A stretch of 64,000 bases of DNA from Punica granatum (Eukaryota > Streptophyta > Magnoliopsida > Myrtales > Lythraceae). The notes under the pieces are model-generated. The model was not told where the DNA came from. It searched no databases and worked only from the letters and a program-made list of their open reading frames with translations. The stretch covers positions 17,190,230-17,254,229 of the forward strand of contig NC_045128.1 of the NCBI RefSeq assembly GCF_007655135.1, in the 5' to 3' direction. This document shows, in pieces, positions 34,119-45,786 of this stretch. Each line of letters begins with the position of its first letter. Position 1 is the stretch's first letter. Made by a program: the position numbers and the translations under genes.

Positions 34119-36594
34119 ATGGCGGAAGGAGATCGAGTCGATATCTTCGATGAAGTTAACCCACCGGTTCCGACTCATTCCCAACCGCCCCCGGCACACG
34201 CTCCGTCGCCTCCGACTCCTGCAGGCATACTCCCGGCGTATTCGGGCGCCCCTCCGACTCCTGCAGGCATACTCCCGGCGTATTCGGGCGCCCCTCCGAC
34301 ACATCTCCCGCCCCCGACTTCTTCAGGGGCGCCCCTTCCAACGGCCTCGTTGACTGCATCCGCCTCCGACGACCAAGCCCGCATCACGGCACTCGAGGGC
34401 ACGATCAACCAAATGGCCACCAACATGGTAGAGCTGCTCGCCCTGCTTAGAGGACCAAACTGTGCATCCTCGAGCTCCACGCCTCCACCGGGACAAGGGC
34501 CAACAGTCGACCCGACTCCTTGGGTTCCGCCGACTCAGGCCCCGGAGAACATGGATACGCTCGCGCCACCAACACTGCATACGTCCATGGCTCACCCCTT
34601 CACCAGTCCATTTCCGCCACCGCCGGCCCCCACGGCCGTCCCTCTTCCATCGACTTGCATTCCTCACTTCGGATCAGGTCCTATCCGCGCCGCCACCTGT
34701 TTCTATGCCGGCCCCGGCCGCGATCTATGCCGCCCCTCCGCCGACGATTTTTCCAGCCTCAAGCGTACCTTCTCCGACTCATCCTCAAGCCGCAGAGCTT
34801 CCCTCCTATCCGCCTCTACAACCTCACACCAGCTTTCCCTACCAAGCACCGCCGCCAATAAACACCACTTTCCACGAACCGGGCATGCCGACTCACGCGG
34901 CCCAATTCGCCTCGCCGACTCACTTTTTCGCCGAGGCTGACACCGAGTAGGAGCGAAGACTCAAGAGGATGGAAGAAACAATACGGGCCCTACAGGCAAG
35001 TGATATTCGACCCGATGCGCGCTATGGTGACTGTAGTCTGTTCCCAGGCATGCGATTACCATCGAAGGTCAAGATCCCGGAATTCAGGGTTTATGAAGGC
35101 ACGACGGATCCGCGGCACCATCTCTACCATTACCAGGGGAAGATGCTACAATATTGGGACCACGAGGAATTCGTTATCCATTCATTCCAAGACAGCCTGT
35201 CGGGATCCGCTCTCGATTGGTTCATGTCTTTGAAGGCCGAGGACATTCCGACATGGGCAGACCTTTCCCGGATGTTCATCGACTAGTACTAATACTGTGC
35301 AGAAACGCCTCCGACCCTCTTGGAACTGAGCATGAAAGAGATGGCACAAGACCAAAGATTCGAGGAATACACCACCAAATGGCACGCCCAAGCGGCGAAG
35401 CACATCCCTTCGATCAGTGAAGCACAACAGATCTAGCTATTCCACTCCACGCTGAGAGGAGTATATTACTCGCATTTGTTGGCCCACACCTCCTCGTTCT
35501 CCGATCTCATCGAGGCCGGGAAAAAGCTTGATTTGGGCATTAAGCTTGGCAGGATGGAAGGCCTTGCCAGTAAAGGAGAGGAGTCATCGAAGAAGGTCCC
35601 CGCGACGTCGTCGTCTTCCGGCGGAAGGAGAGGGAAGAAAGTTTCAGTGAACGCCGTCAACACGGCACATCAGGCGTCCCAGCAGTATTCGGTGAATCTC
35701 ACGTCCACACCTCCCGTAGTCCCCTCCTACGCCCCGCATGCACCTCAATATCGGCCTCAACCCCCTACTCAACCGATCTACTATTCCGCACTACCGCCTC
35801 CACCCCCACCTACGGTGCCGTCGCCCGTCGTCCACCATTATAATCCTTCTACATCCCAAGCCCCTCAATACCAACCCCCAGCTCCGAGGGCTTCTCAGCC
35901 GACACAACGAGCCCCGCCCCCGCAAGGTCAACAGGGCGGTGCAGCACAACCGCGACCCCGCAGACAATACCCATCCCAGCGGGTCCCGCTTTCCCACATT
36001 TACCGGCAAATTTGCGAAAAGATCGGGACAATAGCGCCCGGCCCGAGCTTCGATCCAACCATCCAAGATCAAAGCAAGCAGTGCGAGTACCATCGGGGGG
36101 CACCAGGGCACACCCTAGACACTTGTTGGAGGTTAAGGGAAAGGATCTAGGAGATGATTGATGCGAAGGAGCTCGTATTCAATGCTGTAAGATCTCCGAA
36201 TGTACAAGCTAATCCCCTCCCCGACCATGGACCGGCTCAGGGGTCCTCCATCAACATGATTACCATCTGCGCATCAAGGGAGGGCGAAAGCGAGCAAGGC
36301 CGCCCTTCTCCCTTCGTGATTGAGTACGTCCCCATAGAAGCTGCAGTTGGGTTCACCGGAATTGACGCACCTCTTACCCCGTTCGTCATAGATGTCCCCA
36401 CCCGAGAACCATACTCGGACGACAAGGTCCCATGGACCTATGAGGGGAGCGTCGAAAGCCTCGAGCAACAACTTGGCGTCATGGGCATAACTCGCTCGGG
36501 ACGGGTATATGAGAACCTGGCAATCATGGACAAGGGAAAGGCACCCGCCGCGGAAACAGAGGTGATACCCGGAGTCCCGCGTGCTCCGCCCTAG
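34119..36594 (+). pseudogene. gag of the first unit, broken
   Basis: The start, MAEGDRVDI, is shared with the second unit. A Pro-rich N-terminus with a short coiled coil (ITALEGTINQMATNM) leads to the core gag domain (about 34969-35440: FRVYEGTTDPRHHL, DWFMSLKAEDIPTW) and a zinc knuckle CEYHRGAPGHTLDTC (about 36081-36125) of C-x2-H-x5-H-x4-C form, the Tat/Ogre type. Breaks: a 1-base insertion near 34655; stops at 34948, 35284, 35290, 35434, 36148 and 36592. By comparison with the second unit most of these replace Gln or Arg codons by C to T changes. Gag would form the capsid of the virus-like particle. Confidence 0.88.
34213..34296 (+). repeat. exact 42-bp tandem duplication in gag
   Basis: Two identical 42-base units encode PPTPAGILPAYSGA twice in the Pro-rich N-terminus. 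The second unit of the window has one copy. The identity and the in-frame length suggest a recent or tolerated change. Confidence 0.85.
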
Positions 36595-36597
36595 AGG

Positions 36598-37827
36598 GTG
36601 ACCAAGGAAGAAGCTGAAGCCTTTATGAAAATCATAAAGGCAAGTGAGTACAAGGTAGCGGAACAGATGGCCAAATCTCCGGCCCACATATCGTTGCTGG
36701 CCCTCCTCCTCAGCTCGGAACCACACAGGGAAGCCCTCCTGCGGGTCCTAACAGCTGCACATGTACCCAAGGGGACGTCTCCGGACCGGATGGAGGAAAC
36801 CATCAACTCCATTTTCTCCAATACCATCTCGTTTTCAGACGACGAGCTCCCTTCTGAAGGATGCGCGCATTCCCGGGCATTGCATATTGTCTGCAAGTGC
36901 AACAACCACATCGTCCGTCAGGTCATGATCTACAACGGCTCCGCACTCAACGTATGCCCGGTGACTACGTTGAAGCAGATGAACATAGATCTCAACCGCG
37001 TCCGCCCGAGTAAGACAGCGGTCCGAGCCTTCGATGGCTCGCGGAGGGAGGTGAACGGGGAGATCGACCTCCTAATAGATGTCGGCCCGTGCTCTTTTAG
37101 CGTCACATTCCAAGTGTTGGATATCCCGAATGCCTTCAGCCTACTACTCGGGAGACCTTGGATCCACTCGGCCGGCGCCATTCCCTCCTCTCTGCATCAT
37201 AAGCTAAAATTCATCGTTGAGGAGATGATCATCACGGTCAAAGGAGAGGAAGATTACGCCATCTATAAAGAGACGGCGGTCCCTTACATCAGCGTCGGAA
37301 ACGATGAAAACCTGCCCTTCCACTCCTTCGTGACCATCTCCGTCATTCGGGATTACAGAGAGGTCGGACCTTCCCGCGCCGACCGCATGATATGGAAAGT
37401 CCTTTTGCGCCACAATTACATCCCCGGCACCGGCCTTGGGGCGCACGGGCAAGGAGTTAGCCGCCCCATCGAAGTTGAAGAGTATAAGCATAGGAGGGGA
37501 CTCGGCTTTCGCCCCTCCTGCCATGAAATTATTGAGGCCCGCCGGGGCAACCATCTCCATCGCCTCGCTACGCACTATGGAAGACTCAACAGGGGCATGC
37601 AAGTTCCCCTACTTTCCCACTTCTTCCCCCGACCTCCACTCATCATCGGGAGCACCCTTGACGGCCCTTCCTCGGACCCCGACAACACGCCTGACGCTTC
37701 GCCAACCGTGTACGCCGTCACCGAGGAGATTCCTTCAGGGGTTCACATCTGCCCGGCGCAGGAAAATGAGGAGCTCAACAATTGGACCTCAGTCCCGCGT
37801 TATTCAGCTGTGATCGCCGATGTGTAA
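36598..37827 (+). pseudogene. protease and G-patch-like region, catalytic Asp lost
   Basis: An open frame of 409 codons follows a TAG at 36592. The retropepsin active site, DNGSTLNV in the second unit, reads YNGSALNV here (about 36931-36954), so the catalytic Asp is replaced by Tyr. LLLGRPWIH (about 37144-37170) is the conserved C-terminal protease motif. Further on, NYIPGTGLGAHGQG and HRRGLGFRPS form a G-patch-like Gly motif, known to bind RNA in some retroviral proteases. The stop TAA at 37825 lies exactly at the predicted intron donor. Confidence 0.85.
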
Positions 37828-38034
37828 GATTTATCTATGTAAAAGATGTTTTCCGCGTGTTGGCGCAATCATAGGCCGCACGACGGAAGAGGGATTTCTG
37901 TTATGGTTTCACGATCCATACTATCAATGAATTTCCTACATGCACTTTTTAAATTCTCGCGTGTTCTATTTCTTTCCCTGCTCTCTCGTTTACAGCGTTC
38001 TAATTGTTCTAAGACGATCCTTTCAATTTTCCAG
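37824..38034 (+). other. predicted intron between protease and RT of the first unit
   Basis: Donor GTAAGA at 37824 and acceptor TTTTCCAG ending at 38034 (an alternative, GTTTACAG, ends at 37995). A TTCTAAG branch-like motif and a pyrimidine-rich tract precede the acceptor. Removing 211 bases deletes the stop at 37825 and joins the protease frame to the RT frame, which is open up to the inserted LTR at 38076 and continues in the same phase at 43407. Both acceptors keep the same frame. Legume Ogre elements are known to splice an intron at this place. Confidence 0.7.
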
Positions 38035-39696
38035 GCTCCACTCGAATCCAAATCATCGACACGTCGATTCGAACATGTCAGCACCCCATTTTGGCTCACC
38101 GATTTAAATTACATCATCAGCAATGATCCAAGCCATGACTTGAGTAGAATACAGAAAAACGGCTCAACTGAGCAGGAAATCACTATTCATTCTCAAGTCG
38201 GTAAAATCAAGCAGATGACATGTACACACGACAGAAGGACTCCAGGGGTCACTAAAGGGCAACAAAGTGACTAGAGAGCTCAACAACGTCCAAAACCGGC
38301 ATTTTCAGTGTACCACATGGACAGTCCTATTTTCCGATAGTTCGTTGACCGTCGGAAGATAGCCAACATTGGACTTCAAAAATCCACATCGATGCCAAAC
38401 AGATGAAAAGTGTCTGCAAACGCATTTCACAAATCATCTGCTCTATACAGAACAACTTTCTGTATACAGACAACTTTTCAGTGGAAGTCCAAAAATGCCG
38501 GTTTCTCGGAGAAAAGTTAATTCCAAATATCAGATGCAGCCATGCCCCACAATCATACAGAGCACGAGCAATGCTTTAGATTGTCTTTTGGAAGCCATAC
38601 AGACACTCTAAATGACTTCCGAGCGACAAAACGGGCATACCCCTCTTCGGAAGAGCATAACCGGAGACTGGTCTGATGAAATTACGGCAAACGAAGTTCA
38701 CACTACATTGCCCTAAAAACTCCAGCGGACATTCGCAATTGGGCAAAACAGACAGCAGAATCCTTCTCAGTTTCCCGAGTAACCTCCGAGGAGCAGAAAT
38801 AGCCATTTTCAGTGGAAAGGCATATCCGGAGGTCCATTTTATGGAAACTTGAAGCTAGATGCCTGCGCTACACAGTGGTACACACTCCAAGGCCTAATGT
38901 GAAATCGTCGGACTGAACTGCACAATGTGTCTAGGCCTCCTGAGCATTGCTTTAAAGGTCTCAGATACACTTTTCAAGTCTTTAGAGATCCAGTCTTGAC
39001 AAACGGAGATCACATTGATTTCCGGAGTGCCCAAGCAACTCAGAAAGCAATCTAAGAAATCCAACTTCGGACTCCTAGGACGTCTCCAGCTTCACATTTG
39101 CATTACCGGCTTAAGGGTCAATTGTTCACGTTGTCTGACAATTCATGTCAAAATGACCAACGTGGGATGCAGATATAAGATATGCTGTTAGAAGCAGTTA
39201 ACTTCGCTCCGGTCACCCCGAACGGGCAAAAACGGCTTCCGAGCCTCGTACGCACCCGAAGCATTCTTCCACGAAAATTGACAATCTTGGGATTATCGGG
39301 ATCGTTTTCTCGCGCACATTGTCGATACAACGTTCTTTCAAGTCACGGAACTCGAACACGTAACCGATCGACATCCGAGCATTCCCGATTCACCTCCAAT
39401 CTCGTGTGGGACCCACGGGATCTTCTTCCCCTTGCCAAAGACAAGAAGAACCACCCCTCTCTTGTCATCTTCTTCTTCAAGCCAAGAAGACAACTTGCCT
39501 TTGTCTTCCTTTTGCAAAATATCTAAGTGTTTCAATTCAACACTCCAACTTCCCATCCAAGCCATCAATGCTCTTATCTCTTCTCCATTAATGCAATGGA
39601 TGAGGACTGAGCTTGATATTTCCTTAAGAAATTCGGATTCCACTAATCCATGGCCCTAATTGACTTGTCTTCACTAATCTTGCATTTAAGCTTTCC

Positions 39697-39704
39697 TATA
39701 TATT
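39697..39704 (+). promoter_or_regulatory. TATA box of the solo LTR
   Basis: TATATATT about 1.6 kb from the LTR start, the same relative place as in the other LTRs. A solo LTR keeps a promoter that could fire into the downstream pol sequence. Confidence 0.4.
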
Positions 39705-40081
39705 GTCCAAATGTCATTAACTTAAGGAGGGACCTTCAAGCACTCCCTCTCTAGCATTTCTCACTCAAACAAATGCTCTCAACCTCCTAAGAACTTCAGC
39801 AAAATCGCAGCAAGCAAGAACCACCCAAAAACCAAGCAAAACACTCAAGACTTAAGTCGGAATCCATCCCGACTTAAATCCAAACTTCACCAAACTTCAT
39901 ATCCTACATGTTTTCGACCCCCTCTATCCATTTCCGAGCTTAGATTTCAATTTTAAAGCCTCTAAGTTAGAGAATCAGCTCAGTACAGAATCGAGCACAG
40001 TTTTGGCCCAGCCGGGTCAAAACTTCCAACCCTGTTTTCTCACCTTTTCGAGTCGGTCTGAACTTTCAAAACCCATCAAAC

Positions 40082-40570
40082 ACCTCCGGGGATTCATTAG
40101 GAGTCGGGAGCCACCGACCCTGCTAAAAATTTCCATCGGAATCCACCGTTATGAATTCCGACCCGAAAACTGCTCAGTCGGGCCGGCGTTTCTGACAATC
40201 TGTTCGGTTTTCTTGCAGATCGGGTCGATCCAGGACTCTTTTCGGAAAACGACCACCACAGCCACCTCCGGAGGTGAGTTAGCAGTCGGGAGCCATTGGC
40301 CTTGCTCAAAAATTCCATCTGGAGCCTCCGTGGCGACGTCCGACCCGACTTGTGCTAGTCGGGTCCGAAATTCCAGACGTGCTCTGTTTTAAGTGATTTT
40401 TGCAGGACTGTACGGGTCGACCCGACAACTCTAGAAACAAACGACCACCACGGTCACCTAGAGGGGTCCCCTTGGCTACCCAAGGCCGCCGACCTTGCCT
40501 CAAAATTCCATCGGGAGCCTCCGCGGCGACGTCCGACCCGACTTGTGCCAGTCGGGTCTGTCTAGTATTC
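40082..40570 (+). repeat. tandem repeats of about 195 bp in the solo LTR
   Basis: Diverged units recognised by TTCCATCNGGAGCCTCCGNGG, GACGTCCGACCCGACTTGTG and AACGACCACCAC recur at about 195-bp spacing. They match in style the array at 24545-25260 in the minus-strand LTR, read on the other strand. Confidence 0.7.
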
Positions 40571-42542
40571 CAGCAGGATCTGTTTGGTGCCATTCGGGTC
40601 TGTTCAACGGAAAACAGCCCAAACCCGACCTATCAATGGTCCAACCCGACTCTTGAAGGTACCATCCCGCATCTCGGGACTAGGTATGACCATTCCCGAC
40701 TTAGAGGAGCTAGGACTTTTACATTCTCGTTGCGTTTATGGAGTTATAAGGGGTTTTATGTATGTTTTATTTTCAAGTTTCAATCTTTATGCATTTTCCA
40801 TGTTATATCATGCATATTTATCCTTGATTTATATGCTAGCCTGTCAGGAAACACTTGGATCGTAGTCGAGAAGAACATCCCGACCCAGGAAAGGCAAAGA
40901 GCTCACGGGTTTCCCTCCAAGGGAGGTGACCGAATGCTCTCTTGCTCCTTTCGGGCAAGGAACGATCTTCTTGACCCGATCCAAGTTCGATTCCCGAGTT
41001 TCATCGTATTTTCTCACATGCATGAAGTCAGTATTGTTTTATCGATTCCTTAAATAACTTGTTTGTGCATGTTTCCATGTTCGAATGCGTTATTCAAATC
41101 ATGGCAATACCGACTTTCGTTTAATCGTGTCATTTATAATGTTTGTCGTTTAAGCATGCGAGAAATGATTTGAAACAAGATGGGGAAATCTCGTGGAACC
41201 CCATTCGGGCCATGGGACCTCTCGGCTATCTCTAAGGAGAAGTAACCGAGAGTCTCTTAGACTCGTACGGGTTGCATGAGGCTTCCTCTTCTCGTTTTGA
41301 GTCCGTTCTTGGCTTTCGTGTAATTTGCAATTTACATTATCGTCGCAATATCGCATGAAAATGTCTTTTCAAAACAAAGCATGCATGGATTCGGGTATCG
41401 ATGACTCATTCGGGTCCATTCGGTTATGAGGGTAGTTTCGGTCATTGGACCAAATTATCCTCGATCCTTATGGAATCGTCTTGGTCTTCGAGTCGCGAAT
41501 CGTTTTCACAATTAATGCATTCGGCACAACCCTTAAGCATTAATTCCACAAATGGGTTAATCGGGACGCTCACATGATTAAACCCACTTCACACTGATAA
41601 GGTTTACACGAATTGGCCATTAACTGATAACTCGCGTCGATGAGTTGTCAAATGACGTTGGTGCCCTTTTCAAACTTATCAATTTCAAAACCCTAAACGG
41701 GTGGTCCGATGTAGCATGGACGTCTGAAAAGGGCTTCTGTGTTTCAACTTGAGTTTTTACCTGATTCCAAGTAACTCAGGTTAGGATACAGAAGATCTTT
41801 CTAGATCACTTCCGGGCAGATCGACTGGTTCTTTGGCTTTTTCGGGGTTCTTGCACAACCCTGGAAGATCCATGGAATTGGTCGACACCGGCTACAGGCC
41901 GAGGTGGCCCGCACTGCGATATTTCCCCTTTTCTGAAAACAATTTTCAAATAAAGGGCAAAATCGTCTTTTCACAATTCAGCGACACCCTTAAGGTTAGC
42001 ATGACAGAAACACTACAGTTTGGGATAAGAACGGGCTACCTGTTCAGGTGAAGGTTCATCTGCATAGCCTTTTCTTATCTAACTGATGAGTTTCTGTCAT
42101 CCTAACATAGACTCGGGTAACTAGAACGGTTATCTCTGTCAAAAAACATGCAAAATGCTGATTAACCTTTCACTCGACCTAACCAAACACTAGATAATGG
42201 TTAGGAGGAATTCTAGATTCCAAATCTAGAGTCAAAATACGAGTTTGGCTAATTCAGTGGAAATTCAGTGTCATAATACAAAACAACTGTAAAAGCAATC
42301 CACACACATGAGATTTGACTCTCTTTGTCAAGTTCTCAAAATAAAGCCGAATGCTAAAACATTGGCACATGCTTGTTTGTCTAGGGTAGGATTTGCATGC
42401 CAAAATACCCCGGATTAACAACTTGTTAAAACACGTACATTCGATAATAACAAACACCTTGTCTGTTATTTACCTGCTGCGTGTTATCTTTCCGCACCTG
42501 TTTGCCATGCGGGTCGAGCTTGATCCCTAGGCCGAATAATAT

Positions 42543-42650
42543 TAGGGTTCAACGCCCTAATCATCGAGCATAGGGTTCAACGCCCTAATCATCGAGCATA
42601 GGGTTCAACACCCTAATCAACACTCACAGGGTTCATCGCCCTATTCAGTG
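42543..42650 (+). repeat. 28-bp tandem repeats with AGGG/CCCT hairpins
   Basis: About four units of AGGGTTCAACGCCCTAATCA type. Each can fold into a small stem (AGGG with CCCT). Equivalent positions of the other LTRs (about 30660-30735 and 53300-53370) hold a weaker version built on GGTCCAACGCCTC, so the hairpin feature is kept while the sequence changes. Confidence 0.7.
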
Positions 42651-43406
42651 AGAGCGTCCATTGAATTTCAGTTCTTCGGTCTTTTCCCTAAACTCACGGT
42701 GAGTTAGAGTGGAATAATAACCGAACGCGAAACGACTGGAATTCGACCCTTTTGTAATTTGTATTTATTGTTTTCGAGAGCATTGTAAGGATTTTATTTT
42801 GTACATTTATTCTGTAAGAATTTCAGTCGGTGACCGAACGGTCAAAGAGTCGAATTAATCGAATCGGTCTAATGCTTGCCCAGATACAAGTAAATCCAAG
42901 AACTCGCGGTTCTGGTTCACGCAGGGATTCAACCTCCATGGTTCGATGAACTGTAACGCAAGATTGTGAACCAACTCCCCGACATACGGGTTTACTTCTC
43001 TCTCGGCTTCTCAACCGACATCGTTTGGTTCACCGAATCTCCGGTGTCAAAACGTGCGAGCCGAGTGCAACTTAATTCATGCGGTAAATCATAAAACATG
43101 CAAGCCTAGCAAACCAGAGTACCGAAAGAGCGTGCGGGATATAGGCCCGCACGTAACATGAACCCCCGAACACGGATTTTTCGGTTCCGCACAGATCAAT
43201 ACCTTAACGACAAATTAGGTGTTCCATACCCCTAGACCCGGGTAACTTATCCACCCTCGACCTTCGGGTCGTAAAATGATAAGTGGCGACTCCTTCTCTC
43301 ATGCGTGTCCGTCACGCGTCCCCACGGGAAGGTGGACACTCCCAAGCCGCGCGATCCAAAAGCGCGCATGCGGGCCCCGACGAGAGTCCACATTCGGGTC
43401 CGTACA

Positions 43407-45786
43407 GAACCCATCCGAAGAGTGTCTCGGAGAGCCCCAACCCGTATACTTCGGGGAAGGGCTCGACGAAGACAGTCAAGTGCCTGAGATCGAAGAGAGT
43501 TTGCACCGCCTCGAGGATCGCCAGCTCACCTCAGTCGAGCCAACGGAAGAGATTAATGTGGGCACCGAAGACGAGCCCCGCACCTTGAAGATTGGCACGG
43601 GTCTCGACCAAACGCAACGAGCCCGAATGATCGACTTCCTAACAAGGTACCATGAAGTCTTTGTCTGGTTCTACGCCGACATGCCGGGTCTAAACCCGTC
43701 GATAGTGAAGTACTTCCTCTCGCTAGACACTGAGAAGTTCTCGCCCAAACGACAGCAATTACGACGGCAACGGGCGAGCCTCCTCCTCCGCATCAAAGAG
43801 GAGGTTGTCAAGCAGATCAACGCAGGTTTTCTCGAAGTTTGTAACTATTCCGAATGGGTGGCAAACATTGTGCCGGTAGAAAAGAAGGACGGAAGGGTTC
43901 GAGTTTGCGTCGACTATCGAGACCTCAACAAGGCTAGCCCCAAAGACAATTTTCCCTTGCCCCGCATCGACATACTAGTTGATAACACGGCGCGCCACGC
44001 CCAATTTTCTTTCATGGACGGCTTCTCCGGATACAACCAAATTCGAATGGCCGAGGAAGACAAGATCAAGACGACGTTCACTACAATGTGGGGAACCTTT
44101 TGTTACTGCGTCATGCATTTCGGCCTCAAGAATGCCGGGGCAACTTATGAGAGGGCTATGATTACATTGTTCCACGATATGATGCACAAAGAAGTCGAGG
44201 TCTATGTCGACGACATGATTGCCAAGTCCAAAGAAGGAGAAGATCACCTCGTCAATTTGAAGCGTCTTTTCGACCGCTTAAGAGAGTACAAACTCCGGCT
44301 TAATCCGGCAAAATGCACGTTCAGCGCCCGGTCGGGAAAACTGCTGGGATTCGTGGTCAGCGAGCGCGGCATCGAGGTAGATCCCGATAAAGTCAAGGCA
44401 ATCAAAGAGCTTCCTCCGCCGTCATCGGTCCGTGAAGTACGAGGCTTTCTAGGGCGATTGAATTACATCGCACGATTCATTGTAAACCTAACAGACAAAT
44501 GCCAACCACTCTTTCGCTTGCTCCGCAAGAACGCGGCGATCGAATGGGACGAAGAATGTCAGAAGGCCTTCGACACCATCAAGGCATATCTGGTTCAACC
44601 GCTGGTATTGGTTCCGCCTACACCAGGCCGCCCCCTCATACTTTACCTAACTGTACGCCAACAATCATTAAGATGCATGTTAGGGCAGGAGGAGGAGTCC
44701 ACACACACGGAGCACGCGATCTATTATCTGAGTAAAAAGTTCATCGACGGAGAGTTCAATTATTCGAAAATCGAGAAGATGTGTTGTGCATTGGTGTGGG
44801 TCATGCAGAGGCTCCGACAATACATGCTTTATCACACGATTCGCTTGCTGTCAAAGGCGAATCCCCTAAAGTATTTACTCGACAGCCTTTCCTCCATGCG
44901 GAACATCGCCAAATGGCGTTGTCAGTTGACGGAATATGACATCGAGTACGTATCCCGCACCTCGGTTAAGGGGCAGGCGATCGCAGATCATTTGGCAGAA
45001 TTCCCAATTGAAGACAACACGCCGATTGACCCCAACTTCCAGGATGAGGGGATTCTTCAAGTAGATGATGAGGGGGAGAAACCGGAATGGAAGATGTATT
45101 TTGATGGCGCCGTCAACTCCACAGGGTCCGGCATTGGCGCAGTGCTAATATCCCCGGATGGACGCTATTACCCGGTAGCGGCAAAGATCGACTTCCTGTG
45201 CACCAATAATGTGGCCGAATACGAGGCATGTATTCTCGGCCTACAAGCGGCGATTGATTTCAAGGCAAAAGAGCTAGAAGTATTCGGCGACTCTATGCTC
45301 ACAATCTTCCAAACATTGGGGCAGTGGAAGACAAAAGATGCGAAGTTAGTGCCATACCACAAGTACCTCGAGAGGTTAACCGCGAACTTCGAAGACAGCT
45401 CGTTCACCTACACCCCGCGCATGAATAATCAGTTTGCAGATGTGCTCGCAACGCTTGCCTCCATGGTGAGCATCACAAAGGAAAACCTTATCGAGCCCCT
45501 CGAGATTGAGATAACCAAAGGACCGGCACACTGCAACGCAATCGAAGCGTCCGAGGCAAAGCCGTGGTACGAAGACATCAAGAAATTTCTAAGAACCGGC
45601 CAATGCCCTCCATTCGCCGATCACCGCGACCGAAAGACGCTTAGATGCCTCGCGATACACTATTTTCTAAGCGACGAGATACTTTACCGCCGTTCCTTTG
45701 GCTCCACGCTCCTTCGGTGCATCAATGAACACGAGTCCCGACGTCTTATGGAGGAAGTGCACGGGGGAAATTTGGACCCCATATGA
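43407..45786 (+). pseudogene. RT, RNase H and second RNase H of the first unit
   Basis: Continuation of the pol exon after the solo LTR. RT motifs: KKDGRVRVCVDYRDLN, FGLKNAGATY (the usual Pro before Phe is His here) and the catalytic YVDDMIAKS (about 44203-44229). A connection/RNase H region follows, then a second RNase H with Asp in MYFDGAVNS, Glu in AEYEACILGL, Asp in FGDSML and Asp in FADVLATLAS: a complete D-E-D-D set as in the archaeal-like RNase H of Tat elements. The stretch from 43407 has no stop until 45784, unusually intact next to gag. A 1-base loss near 45773 cuts it from integrase. The upstream ATG at 43276 lies in the LTR and is not its start. Confidence 0.9.

Larger units (their letters stand above)
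38076..43406 (+). mobile_element. solo LTR of a related Tat/Ogre subfamily, inserted in pol
   Basis: Starts TGTCAGCACCCCATTTTGG and ends GGGTCCGTACA. It is flanked by GAACA (38071-38075) and GAACC (43407-43411), a 5-bp target duplication with one mismatch. No primer site follows and no internal region is present, so it is a solo LTR of 5331 bp left by LTR-LTR recombination. The last 1.4 kb is clearly related to the other LTRs in the window while the rest is diverged. It splits the pol exon of the first unit shortly after the predicted intron. Confidence 0.9.

Noticed and set aside
43276..43410. N-terminal extension of the RT frame starting at ATG 43276
   Set aside because: These codons lie in the end of the inserted solo LTR; homology to the other unit starts at 43407.
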